Made by a program: the position numbers and the translations under genes. A DNA stretch of 64,000 nt from Paramecium sonneborni. Taxonomy: Eukaryota; Ciliophora; Oligohymenophorea; Peniculida; Parameciidae. Below are positions 50,765-62,829 of the stretch, piece after piece (position 1 is the first letter of the stretch; each line of letters opens with the position of its first letter). Location: NCBI GenBank assembly GCA_905182985.1, contig CAJJDN010000026.1:189684-253683 (forward strand). Reading direction: 5' to 3'. The notes below the pieces were generated by a model. That model did not search any database. It saw nothing but the letters and a program-made list of their open reading frames with translations, and was not told the origin of the DNA.

Positions 50765-53686
50765 ATGATAAAACAAAAAATAGAAAAATCAATCGACAAA
50801 CAAATTGATGGTGAAAACAATTCTTATCAATATTACAAACAAAAAAGACTTGTGTATTATGAAAAAATCTAAGAGCTTGAAGAATAAATTGAAATGAAAT
50901 AAAGAAGAAATAAAATTATAGATTACGAAATCAAAATGAAATTGAGAGATTTAAATAATGTTGAAAAAATATTTGATATCAATAAAGAGCTTGAAGTCAA
51001 TGAAGTTAAAACTTAGAATAATGAATAAAAATCTAACACCTCAACAACTATATATAAGTAAATTATTTTTCAATTTATGAATAGTATGCAACTCTAGCAA
51101 AAGTAATAAAATTAACATTAGTTTTTACAAAAATAAAAACTTTCCTAAGAATTTTTTTCAAATGAGATGGAAAAGTATTTTTAATACTTCGAAAGTTGCA
51201 TCGAATAAGAAATAAATTAGGAGTTAGAGATAAAAAATGATGATGAGAAAATTTATATATCTCCTATGGTTAAGTATCATGCAATATAAATATAGTGTTT
51301 TATTAAATTATTAGATCCTTAATAGCGTACATAAATAAATTAAAGAACAGCAGATAATTCAGATTATATAACAACTACCTTCAGATATTAAAAATCTGAT
51401 ACTTTTGAAAATTTGAAACTTATTTGTCTTTAATATTGGAACATTATTGAAATTGATCATATATACGCACCTGAAACTTTTAATAAAGATTAAAATTAAT
51501 ATTATATCAAAACAAAAAAATATGAATTTTTTGCTCCTGATTTGATTATAATCCCAAATACAGAATTGATTGAAAGATATTGTGAAAATTTTGATAAGAA
51601 ATATGAAAAAGAAAAATATGTTCATGCCATTCTTAAAAAAAAAGCCATAAAATTTTAGAGTCAATAAGATCAAAGAGAAACTCATCAATAAGCAATGGAT
51701 TCTTAATCTGCCAGTTAATTCATTAGTAGAACTTTAAGAGATTAAACTCTAATAAATTACACTACTCAAGCTGAAGATAGTTAATTAATTTATTAGCAAT
51801 AGTAAAATTCTATTTCTGGTGATTTAAGTTTGGATGATGCAAATTTTATAATTAGCAACATGATATAGAAAATGAAATAATCTCTAACTAAAAGTTATTT
51901 TAGTTTTATGTAAAGATTTCCCTTGCTTAAAAAAATGTTTTAAATAGATACATTTGAATTAGAACTTCGAGATAATAAAAATCTTAAAAGAAAAGGACTT
52001 AAAATTGATGATTACAATATTTTAGTAGTTTTATTAATTCTAATCCTTTTGATTTTAAACTGCTTACAATATTCTCTAATTCCAAATTAAGCTGCAATTT
52101 AGAGTCACCTAAGTAAAATTGAGGCTATTTTAGAATTAGGTTAAAATTAAGAATTTTTACGTATTTCCACTTTAGACGGAATTTTTAGTTATTTTAATGA
52201 GTTTAATAAATTTCCTTTTTATTTATTCAACAAAGAATCTTAATTAAACAAATACTATGAAGTTATTGGAGCTGTAAGATTTAGAAATATAAAAGTTAAA
52301 GAAATGCAATGTTAGTTTTCAATTAGATCTGACATAAAAAGCACTATATAATGTTATTAATCAAAATAAAGTATTGATACAATAGAGACTAAAATATTGT
52401 CTGAAGGAAATTAAGACTGGATGCTTTTTAAATCAATTAATGATATTACTATAAATAGAATTACAAAAGGAAAGTTTGGTGATTATGATGCATCAGGATA
52501 CATAAAAGATTTAAAAAAATCTAAATAAAAAATGACTTATTATAGAAAGCAAATAACCTATGAAATGTTTTAAAATAACGATTATCTTAATGTTAATACT
52601 TTGGCTCTCATTATTACTTTTACTCTAAAAAGTAAATTAGACTCAAGCTTTTTTTTTATTGAGTTACTGCTTGAAAATACAAATCTTGGTATCCATCCTA
52701 ATACACCAAAAATTAAGAATTTTAGATTAGCAAACCTTGATAAAATTGAAGAAGAAATTCTTATACTCACATATTTTAAACTATTTTTTTCAATCTGCTT
52801 TGTAATTTACTTGCTATTTGTGATTATTACCTTTAGCAAAGAATTTTCCATCATTTAATCTGAATAAACAAAATTTGGAAACGCTTTCACATACTTTATA
52901 TCTCTTATATTTTTAATGAATATATTTGTATTATTTACAAACTTTGCCAATATTTAATAAACTTTTAAGTTACTTTCTGATTAATATAATCCAAAAAAAA
53001 TAATTGAGCTCGAGGATTTTGAGGATTTTGGAAATTTTGCAGAAACTTATTAAAATTATTTTTCCTATTTAGGTTTTTCTATAGCTGCACTTATGTTAAG
53101 AAGTGTTTTATTTTTAGGTATTTTTCAAAGTATGCTTAATTTAATATAATCGATTTAATTATCATACCTCTAAATTATGATAAGCTTTAAAATATTTATA
53201 CTAATACTTCTCAGTTTTTGTATGATTATGAGGTCTTTGTAAGGACCTTACTCTTTTGAGTTTAGTACCTTTGATTTGGCATTTACATCCCTACTTTAAA
53301 TCCTGATGAATTCTTATGATGTTAGGAAATTACTAGAAAATAATTAGTTATTAACAACTTTTATCTTGACTTTTTTTTATTTTTTGTTAGCTTACTTTAC
53401 GTTTAATATGATTATTGTTGTTTATATTGATTCTTATAGGTAAAGGAAAATGAATATCTAGACAAACTAAATTAAGAAGTACTTAAATAATTGACAAATC
53501 TATGAGTAATCTATAGTATGGTTTCCGTTGGTTACTTTATTGGTTACCAAAATCAATTTAAGATAAGATTTTGAATTAAATTTTTTGAATTTCATATTTC
53601 TAATTTAATATCTAAAGATATTTATGTAAAAATTATTAAACTCATTATAATTTCATGGATAAACTGAATGGACCCCTTAAACATGA
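50765..53686 (+). CDS. Polycystin-2-like (TRPP) cation channel
   Basis: ATG 50765, one 27-nt intron (51058-51084), then an open frame to TGA at 53684 gives 964 residues. The first 400 or so residues are cytosolic and Gln-rich, starting with a charged coiled-coil-like part. TM1 is IDDYNILVVLLILILLILNC. A long extracellular (polycystin/TOP) domain follows with LDGIFSYFNEF, RFRNIKVKEMQC, DASGYIKDL (the G-Y-x-x-D-L motif) and LDSSFFFIELLLENTNLGIHPN. TM2-TM6 follow (TYFKLFFSICFVIYLLFVII, FTYFISLIFLMNIFVLF, LGFSIAALMLRSVLFLGIF, FKIFILILLSFCMIM, FILTFFYFLLAYFTFNMIIV). The stretch FEFSTFDLAFTSLLQILMNS before TM6 fits the pore helix region. The family forms calcium-permeable channels, often ciliary. 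The C-terminus is uncertain (see 53655-53885). Confidence 0.88.
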
Positions 53687-53885
53687 ATAGTAAATCTATT
53701 TTTATAAAATTTCCCTTCTTATTGAAAATTAAAAATAATATCTTGTTGAGTATTAATTGAAAAAAAATTAATCTATGGATTTTAAATATGATACGTAAGA
53801 CTTGCAATAATAAAAAGATAAGGATTAATTAAATTTGATGAATATCGATTATAATAAGAAACTCAATTAAAAATATACAATTTGA
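53655..53885 (+). CDS. Gln/Lys-rich short frame, possible frameshifted C-terminus of the polycystin gene
   Basis: A clean frame from ATG 53655 to TGA 53883 (76 residues) overlaps the last codons of the polycystin frame in a different phase. Its composition (MDKLNGPLKHEQQ, QLKKNQSMDFKYDTQDLQQQ) looks like a hydrophilic cytosolic tail, more natural for the channel's end than the sequence in the channel's own frame. No GT..AG pair linking the two was found, so it may be a frameshift or a separate small gene. Confidence 0.35.
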
Positions 53886-54016
53886 TTTTTTTTAGTTTAT
53901 TTGGAATTCAAGAAAAAATTAAAGAAATAAATAATTTCATATAAGATCCTACCAATCGATAATTGTAGATCATCTTAAAAAAAACTTATTAAATAATTTA
54001 TTATGTATATATTTTC

Positions 54017-56048
54017 TCAAATATTTTATTTATTGAACCAATATTTACCTTCTCCATCAAATTTTAGAATGTATTCATGAAACTTAAATAATGATTATCT
54101 ATGTGAAACCGTAAACAAAGTAATATTTAAATCTTTGGCTTTATTATACATGATTGCTTCAATATCCATACTAACAGAAGAAGTACATTCATCTATAAAA
54201 CTTTTAATAAAAAATAATACCTAAAATAGCATATTAAGGTTTATGATAGAATAATCTAGCCATAGCAATACGTTGTTTTTCTCCTCCACTTAAAACATCA
54301 TTCCAATCATTATTAGAATCTAATCCTCTTTCTCTATAAAGTAAATATTCTAATTAGACATCTTCCAATAATTTATTAAGATCTTAATCATTAATTTTTC
54401 TCCTTAGCATTTATAATTTAGTATGTGGATATATAATTTAATCCCTTAAGGTTCCAGGAGGTAAATAGGGTCTTTAAGGAATATAAAATAATTTATCAAT
54501 TGCAGGTCTGTATAAAGTACCTCCTTAAACAGGCCATAAAGCTCCCAAAATTCTAAAAAGAGATGATTTACCACAACCATTAGGTCCACTAATTATAACA
54601 TTCATTCCAGGAGTAATTTTAAAAGACATACCTTTTATTAATGTATCTCCATTTGGAGAAATAATTGGAACATTATCAAATTCTATAATATCATCAGTTT
54701 AAATTATCTAATTTTAATAATTTTACTTACTTAACCTTTATCTAATTGAATTGTTTAATGTTTTTATTATTCAACTTATACTGTTCCGGTTGCATTATCT
54801 CCTTAAACTTGTGTTCTTTTATAATATCCAGTTGTTAAATCTGATAAAACTTCCTTAATTTCATAAACAACTCTTGTATATCCAGCTAATTGTTGTATTT
54901 CCTTATAACTAACAACTAATCTACCAATAGCTTTAGCCAAATTAATTAATAATGAGCTATTACTGACATAATCTCTTGTGATAGCACTTTTATCATTTCC
55001 TATTTTTTTCAAATATTCTTCTCTATTAGGACCAAAAACTGGTAATCCCATGATTCCATATCCTGCCATAACTGCTCCATATTTTACAAGTAGTCCATCA
55101 AATATTCCCATAAATAATCTTAATTTATTCACTAATATTTAATGCTTATTCAATTATGAGTACGATTAATTTATCTTCAATTTCTCCCAATTTTATCCTT
55201 ATAAAAATGCTACTTCTTCTGCATGATATAAAAGTTGACTATGAACATTTCTATATTCACCTTCTAACTTTTAATCGATTGCAGTTAGTTTACCAAAAGC
55301 TGGAGATACTAATTTTAATAATACCCCTGAAAAAAAATACCATAAGAACACATACATAGGTCCTTAATATCCAATTGAAACTGATAATTTTTTTGAGAAT
55401 AAAACTATATCTAAAATTGGTTTAGAAAAATTTGAGTAAATTTGTGATAATGAATTAGCCCATTTTTCTATATCTGTTGTTAATCTCTAATCAGGATTAG
55501 TAACACGACTATCCAGATTGGATACTTAATAGAAGATCATATTTTTGATATATTAATCGTGGAAGTATTCGGTTAATCTTCTTCTAAATCTTAAGGAAAG
55601 TGATTTATTCAAATATTCTAAATAACTATTAACAAAACTTGCAGGTATAGCAACCAAACCCAATTAAACAATCTAAATATTTATTTTTTCATACTTTTTT
55701 TATAAACTTTTACAAATCACCATTAATAATTGTTTTAACTATTCTACCATTCAAAGATGAGATATATATACTCATCATAGTACGAATGACTAAAAACACT
55801 GTTAAAACACTTAAATCTAATACTTCCATGCTCTTAATTGATGGAATAACAATTTTCAATAGATCTAAAATTCTGTTTATAAACACTTTATCAACATTTC
55901 CTTAACCTTGTTTCCTAGGTATTTTTCTAGGAGAAGATGCTTCTTTTTTTGATTTTACAATCATTAGAATTAAAACCAACAATGCCCCTGAAAGTGCTTT
56001 ATTCTAAAATGACTGAGGTAAAGGAATCTTAGATAGCACACTAGGCAT
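54017..56048 (-). CDS. ABC half-transporter, ABCD (peroxisomal fatty-acyl) type, copy 1
   Basis: ATG at 56048, three introns (22, 23 and 28 nt) and TGA at 54017 give 652 residues, typical for an ABCD half-transporter. The N-terminal membrane domain has [29 protein letters not shown], the ABCD-type helix [27 protein letters not shown], then the EAA-like [12 protein letters not shown] followed by [10 protein letters not shown]. The nucleotide-binding domain has Walker [11 protein letters not shown]-loop [19 protein letters not shown], signature LSGGEKQR, Walker B YAIL|DECTS (split by the 28-nt intron) and H-loop SHR, so it looks active. The family dimerises in the peroxisomal membrane and imports fatty acids or acyl-CoA. 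Substrate cannot be told from sequence. Confidence 0.92.
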
Positions 56049-56310
56049 TAAAAATTAATTTAATTTATATCAAAAAAATAATAATTAATTAATCATCTTA
56101 TGACGAGACAACTAAAAAAAGTACTTAAAATATATTTATAAAAATATTTCGAAGAGCATTTTTTAATAATAAGAAAATAATTATTTGGAATATAAGCTCT
56201 ATTGACTTAAAAAATAAAATTAGAAAATCATGTGAACCAACTTGCGCTACTCATTAAATTAAATCATCTTAAAAAAAACTTATTAAATAATTTATTATGT
56301 ATATATTTTC

Positions 56311-58342
56311 TCAAATATTTTATTTATTGAACCAATATTTACCTTCTCCATCAAATTTTAGAATGTACTCATGAAACTTAAATAATGATTATCTATGTGA
56401 AACCGTAAACAAAGTAATATTTAAATCTTTGGCTTTATTATACATGATTGCTTCAATATCCATACTAACAGAAGAAGTACATTCATCTATAAAACTTTTA
56501 ATAAAAAATAATACCTAAAATAGCATATTAAGGTTTATGATAGAATAATCTAGCCATAGCAATACGTTGTTTTTCTCCTCCACTTAAAACATCATTCCAA
56601 TCATTATTAGAATCTAATCCTCTTTCTCTATAAAGTAAATATTCTAATTAGACATCTTCCAATAATTTATTAAGATCTTAATCATTAATTTTTCTCCTTA
56701 GCATTTATAATTTAGTATGTGGATATATAATTTAATCCCTTAAGGTTCCAGGAGGTAAATAGGGTCTTTAAGGAATATAAAATAATTTATCAATTGCAGG
56801 TCTGTATAAAGTACCTCCTTAAACAGGCCATAAAGCTCCCAAAATTCTAAAAAGAGATGATTTACCACAACCATTAGGTCCACTAATTATAACATTCATT
56901 CCAGGAGTAATTTTAAAAGACATACCTTTTATTAATGTATCTCCATTTGGAGAAATAATTGGAACATTATCAAATTCTATAATATCATCAGTTTAAATTA
57001 TCTAATTTTAATAATTTTACTTACTTAACCTTTATCTAATTGAATTGTTTAATGTTTTTATTATTCAACTTATACTGTTCCGGTTGCATTATCTCCTTAA
57101 ACTTGTGTTCTTTTATAATATCCAGTTGTTAAATCTGATAAAACTTCCTTAATTTCATAAACAACTCTTGTATATCCAGCTAATTGTTGTATTTCCTTAT
57201 AACTAACAACTAATCTACCAATAGCTTTAGCCAAATTAATTAATAATGAGCTATTACTGACATAATCTCTTGTGATAGCACTTTTATCATTTCCTATTTT
57301 TTTCAAATATTCTTCTCTATTAGGACCAAAAACTGGTAATCCCATGATTCCATATCCTGCCATAACTGCTCCATATTTTACAAGTAGTCCATCAAATATT
57401 CCCATAAATAATCTTAATTTATTCACTAATATTTAATGCTTATTCAATTATGAGTACGATTAATTTATCTTCAATTTCTCCCAATTTTATCCTTATAAAA
57501 ATGCTACTTCTTCTGCATGATATAAAAGTTGACTATGAACATTTCTATATTCACCTTCTAACTTTTAATCGATTGCAGTTAGTTTACCAAAAGCTGGAGA
57601 TACTAATTTTAATAATACCCCTGAAAAAAAATACCATAAGAACACATACATAGGTCCTTAATATCCAATTGAAACTGATAATTTTTTTGAGAATAAAACT
57701 ATATCTAAAATTGGTTTAGAAAAATTTGAGTAAATTTGTGATAATGAATTAGCCCATTTTTCTATATCTGTTGTTAATCTCTAATCAGGATTAGTAACAC
57801 GACTATCCAGATTGGATACTTAATAGAAGATCATATTTTTGATATATTAATCGTGGAAGTATTCGGTTAATCTTCTTCTAAATCTTAAGGAAAGTGATTT
57901 ATTCAAATATTCTAAATAACTATTAACAAAACTTGCAGGTATAGCAACCAAACCCAATTAAACAATCTAAATATTTATTTTTTCATACTTTTTTTATAAA
58001 CTTTTACAAATCACCATTAATAATTGTTTTAACTATTCTACCATTCAAAGATGAGATATATATACTCATCATAGTACGAATGACTAAAAACACTGTTAAA
58101 ACACTTAAATCTAATACTTCCATGCTCTTAATTGATGGAATAACAATTTTCAATAGATCTAAAATCCTGTTTATAAACACTTTATCAACATTTCCTTAAC
58201 CTTGTTTCCTAGGTATTTTTCTAGGAGAAGATGCTTCTTTTTTTGATTTTACAATCATTAGAATTAAAACCAACAATGCCCCTGAAAGTGCTTTATTCTA
58301 AAATGACTGAGGTAAAGGAATCTTAGATAGCACACTAGGCAT
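56311..58342 (-). CDS. ABC half-transporter, ABCD type, copy 2
   Basis: This is an almost identical copy of 54017-56048 (offset 2294 bp) with the same start, introns, motifs and stop, and presumably the same 652-residue product. Changes noticed are single bases, for example near 58167. Its upstream flank diverges from copy 1 just after 58405, about 60 bp before the start codon, so the promoters may differ. The next gene upstream is the ankyrin gene, in the same direction. Confidence 0.88.
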
Positions 58343-58531
58343 TAAAAATTAATTTAATTTATATCAAAAAAATAATAATTAATTAATCATCTTATGACGA
58401 GACAATTAAATAATATAATTATATTTTATTTATATATAATGAGAAAAATCATAAATTTTAGAATAAGAGAAAATTTTTCAATATAGTTTATAATTTATTA
58501 TTATTTAAATATTTAGCATGTGATCGAGTTT

Positions 58532-59386
58532 TCAATTAGCCTAAAAAGGTTATTTTCTTACATATTCAAAAATTGCTTGTTCAGTTTAAATTTATTTCTC
58601 AATTTCTTATTAAGCTTAATTTCCTATCTTTCTTTTTAGGTAAACTAATTTTTATGTATAAAATTATCTTAATCTAGGATCCATATGTGGATTACCTTTA
58701 AGGATTTCATTTGTATTTTAACTTTGTTTTTCTTCTTGTGTGTTCTGGATAAATAGGATAATTTACCACATTTTTAATTGCATTCATAGCAGGTACCTCT
58801 TTATTCCAAATTTAATCTTTTTATTGAGGTGACGTTATTAAAATTGTCAGGTGAATTTTTCTACTTACAGCAAATAATTCTTTAACTTTCTTGTCATCTC
58901 TAATAACCTAAGAATATTATATATGATCATAGGACCATGGATAAGCTTAGTTATATAACAATATTTAAATAATTTCTATATACCTTGCAGAGCCTTTACC
59001 ATGAGCATAATCAGTGGCTATATATAAAGGAGTCCTATAAACAATGTCCTTAGCATCAACATCAGCGTTATGCTGTATTAAAATTTTTACTAAGTTTGGG
59101 AATCCCCGTTTTGCTGCCCAGTGCAAACCTGTCATATGTGCATTATCAAAATCATAAACCAAATATGGAACTTTTTGTAATAACCTAACAACTATGAGTT
59201 CTTGATTATCTTTAATAGCTTAGAAAAAATCTATTGAGCTTTCTTTTGAGTATGGATGTGGACTAAATACATGATCTCTAATAACCTAAGCATGAGTAAG
59301 CTTACACCTCTTTAATCTTCTAACATAAGACATTATACAGGCCTTTAGTTTTTATCCTTTTTTATAATTTTAAGGTTGATTTTGTG
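58532..59386 (-). pseudogene. Ankyrin-repeat protein, 3' part only (cut by gap, assembly duplicate)
   Basis: This is identical in layout to the 3' part of the full gene at 60965-62765. The 5' part is missing because the contig ends at the N gap. An internal ATG at 59333 (MSYVRRLKR) could look like a start, but in the full copy the frame continues upstream through the Q/P-rich region. It should not be counted as a separate gene. Confidence 0.8.
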
Positions 59387-60327
59387 NNNNNNNNNNNNNN
59401 NNNNNNNNNNNNNNNNNNNNNNNNNNNNNNNNNNNNNNNNNNNNNNNNNNNNNNNNNNNNNNNNNNNNNNNNNNNNNNNNNNNNNNNNNNNNNNNNNNNN
59501 NNNNNNNNNNNNNNNNNNNNNNNNNNNNNNNNNNNNNNNNNNNNNNNNNNNNNNNNNNNNNNNNNNNNNNNNNNNNNNNNNNNNNNNNNNNNNNNNNNNN
59601 NNNNNNNNNNNNNNNNNNNNNNNNNNNNNNNNNNNNNNNNNNNNNNNNNNNNNNNNNNNNNNNNNNNNNNNNNNNNNNNNNNNNNNNNNNNNNNNNNNNN
59701 NNNNNNNNNNNNNNNNNNNNNNNNNNNNNNNNNNNNNNNNNNNNNNNNNNNNNNNNNNNNNNNNNNNNNNNNNNNNNNNNNNNNNNNNNNNNNNNNNNNN
59801 NNNNNNNNNNNNNNNNNNNNNNNNNNNNNNNNNNNNNNNNNNNNNNNNNNNNNNNNNNNNNNNNNNNNNNNNNNNNNNNNNNNNNNNNNNNNNNNNNNNN
59901 NNNNNNNNNNNNNNNNNNNNNNNNNNNNNNNNNNNNNNNNNNNNNNNNNNNNNNNNNNNNNNNNNNNNNNNNNNNNNNNNNNNNNNNNNNNNNNNNNNNN
60001 NNNNNNNNNNNNNNNNNNNNNNNNNNNNNNNNNNNNNNNNNNNNNNNNNNNNNNNNNNNNNNNNNNNNNNNNNNNNNNNNNNNNNNNNNNNNNNNNNNNN
60101 NNNNNNNNNNNNNNNNNNNNNNNNNNNNNNNNNNNNNNNNNNNNNNNNNNNNNNNNNNNNNNNNNNNNNNNNNNNNNNNNNNNNNNNNNNNNNNNNNNNN
60201 NNNNNNNNNNNNNNNNNNNNNNNNNNNNNNNNNNNNNNNNNNNNNNNNNNNNNNNNNNNNNNNNNNNNNNNNNNNNNNNNNNNNNNNNNNNNNNNNNNNN
60301 NNNNNNNNNNNNNNNNNNNNNNNNNNN
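59387..60327. other. Assembly gap, 941 N
   Basis: A run of N. The flanks duplicate each other, so the stated size is unlikely to reflect missing DNA. Confidence 0.95.
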
Positions 60328-60775
60328 TGATTTATTCAAATATTCTAAATAACTATTAACAAAACTTGCAGGTATAGCAACCAAACCCAATTAAACAATC
60401 TAAATATTTATTTTTTCATACTTTTTTTATAAACTTTTACAAATCACCATTAATAATTGTTTTAACTATTCTACCATTCAAAGATGAGATATATATACTC
60501 ATCATAGTACGAATGACTAAAAACACTGTTAAAACACTTAAATCTAATACTTCCATGCTCTTAATTGATGGAATAACAATTTTCAATAGATCTAAAATCC
60601 TGTTTATAAACACTTTATCAACATTTCCTTAACCTTGTTTCCTAGGTATTTTTCTAGGAGAAGATGCTTCTTTTTTTGATTTTACAATCATTAGAATTAA
60701 AACCAACAATGCCCCTGAAAGTGCTTTATTCTAAAATGACTGAGGTAAAGGAATCTTAGATAGCACACTAGGCAT
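60328..60775 (-). pseudogene. ABCD half-transporter, 5' end only (cut by gap)
   Basis: The first 448 bp of the ABCD gene (ATG at 60775), including the first intron, are cut by the gap at 60327. It matches copy 2 at 57895-58342 and is probably the same locus on an overlapping contig. Confidence 0.82.
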
Positions 60776-60964
60776 TAAAAATTAATTTAATTTATATCAA
60801 AAAAATAATACTTAATTAATCATCTTATGACGAGACAATTAAATAATATAATTATATTTTATTTATATATAATGAGAAAAATCATAAATTTTAGAATAAG
60901 AGAAAATTTTTCAATATAGTTTATAATTTATTATTATTTAAATATTTAGCATGTGATCGAGTTT

Positions 60965-62765
60965 TCAATTAGCCTAAAAAGGTTATTTTCTTACATATTC
61001 AAAAATTGCTTGTTCAGTTTAAATTTATTTCTCAATTTCTTATTAAGCTTAATTTCCTATCTTTCTTTTTAGGTAAACTAATTTTTATGTATAAAATTAT
61101 CTTAATCTAGGATCCATATGTGGATTACCTTTAAGGATTTCATTTGTATTTTAACTTTGTTTTTCTTCTTGTGTGTTCTGGATAAATAGGATAATTTACC
61201 ACATTTTTAATTGCATTCATAGCAGGTACCTCTTTATTCCAAATTTAATCTTTTTATTGAGGTGACGTTATTAAAATTGTCAGGTGAATTTTTCTACTTA
61301 CAGCAAATAATTCTTTAACTTTCTTGTCATCTCTAATAACCTAAGAATATTATATATGATCATAGGACCATGGATAAGCTTAGTTATATAACAATATTTA
61401 AATAATTTCTATATACCTTGCAGAGCCTTTACCATGAGCATAATCAGTGGCTATATATAAAGGAGTCCTATAAACAATGTCCTTAGCATCAACATCAGCG
61501 TTATGCTGTATTAAAATTTTTACTAAGTTTGGGAATCCCCGTTTTGCTGCCCAGTGCAAACCTGTCATATGTGCATTATCAAAATCATAAACCAAATATG
61601 GAACTTTTTGTAATAACCTAACAACTATGAGTTCTTGATTATCTTTAATAGCTTAGAAAAAATCTATTGAGCTTTCTTTTGAGTATGGATGTGGACTAAA
61701 TACATGATCTCTAATAACCTAAGCATGAGTAAGCTTACACCTCTTTAATCTTCTAACATAAGACATTATACAGGCCTTTAGTTTTTATCCTTTTTTATAA
61801 TTTTAAGGTTGATTTTGTGGTTATGTTAAAGTTTAAGGTTGTGGCTATGGTAGTGGTTGTGGTTATGTCAAAGGTTACAGTCGAGGTTAAGGTTAGGATT
61901 GAGGTTGAGGCTGATCTGACAAAGGTTGAGGTTATGATTGTGGTTATGTGCGAGGTTGAGGTTGGGGTTGAATTACGTTTTTGGATTGTGTTTGAGTTTT
62001 TGTCTTTATGTGATTTATTGGTTCTGGTTAACTTTTTGGTTAGGGTTAATCAGATATAGTACAAGCCTTTATTTTTTATCTTTTAGATAATGATGCTTTA
62101 TTTTTTTTCTGGTCTTATTTAATTTCACTTTCTGATAAAGATTATTATATAACTCCAAGATTTTATTTAATTACAATTGAAGCTGGAATGATTTCTTCTA
62201 ATATGTGAAATGCTTAATTAAAACATTCCTATTTCACTTTTCTATCTGGTTTTATTTCTTTTTTTAGAGGGTTAATAACATGATAAAAATGATCAGCTTT
62301 TAATTCTGATTTTTGATTTGATGAGTTAGATCTGTTACTAAATAATTCTCCTAAAAATTCAATTTTTTTTTCTTTAGTAATTTATAATTTGGGTATTTTT
62401 ATATTTGTAAATTTAGGAGGGGTTTGTTTACTAGAACTTAAATCAACTGTTGTTCTAATAGGACTGTGGATATCTTCTTTCCAATCTCCTTGTCTCATGA
62501 AATATTCTGAAGAATACTCTATAATTGAGTTAGAATCATAATTTTTTTGAATTACAGGTATTGTGGTTTCATCTTTAGTCCAATAGTATACTCTTTATGA
62601 AAGAGATCTTGGTGTTGGAAATTATCTGGTTAATAATTTCTAATCTAATCTTTACTTTCTTCAAATTTACTTACATCTTTATTTTCTTTTTAATTTCTTT
62701 ATGATCTAGTTGTATAGTTTTTGTATTAGTTTAGATGTAGGGAAGCAATTATTCTTAGCTTTCAT
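60965..62765 (-). CDS. Q/P-rich ankyrin-repeat protein
   Basis: ATG at 62765, introns 62645-62674 (30 nt) and a 22-nt one ending CAG near the 3' end, and TGA at 60965 give 582 residues. The N-terminal 240 are mixed, with RVYYWTKDETTIPV and a Ser/Lys-rich part. A (QP)n region follows at about 61815-61965, then MSYVRRLKRCKLTHAQVIRDH. Ankyrin repeats follow: TGLHWAAKRGFPNLVKILIQ, HNADVDAKDIVYRTPLYIAT and a degenerate third. The tail is a basic helical stretch (LVYLKRKIGNQAQQEIEKQ). Ankyrin repeats bind proteins; the partner is unknown. A longer third repeat loop (GKGSARYIEII) is unusual. Confidence 0.75.
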
Positions 62766-62829
62766 TCTTTAAAAATTTATAATCATATTTCATATTCGTA
62801 TATTATATTAAAAATAAATTTTTTGTAAA

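Larger units (their letters stand above)
53969..58405. repeat. Tandem duplication of the ABCD gene without an N join (53969-56111 = 56263-58405)
   Basis: A 2,143 bp unit recurs at an offset of 2294 bp, separated by a unique 151 bp spacer (56112-56262). I noticed only a few substitutions. Unlike all other duplications in the window there is no N between the copies, so this may be a genuine very recent tandem duplication, although an assembly fault is still possible. Confidence 0.9.
57895..61819. repeat. Direct duplication flanking N gap (57895-59386 = 60328-61819)
   Basis: The 1,492 bp before the gap at 59387-60327 recur after it at an offset of 2433 bp, edge to edge with the gap. It carries the 5' end of the ABCD gene and the 3' part of the ankyrin gene. 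Only an occasional substitution separates the copies. It is interpreted as overlapping contig ends. Confidence 0.92.

Noticed and set aside
59376..60359. Frames spanning the 941-N gap
   Set aside because: These are artefacts of unknown bases with no supporting sequence.
61820..61965. Internal telomere-like repeat tract (GGTTAGG/GGTTGAGG words)
   Set aside because: The words are irregular and do not match Paramecium telomere repeats. The opposite strand reads as an uninterrupted Gln-Pro coding run within the ankyrin gene.
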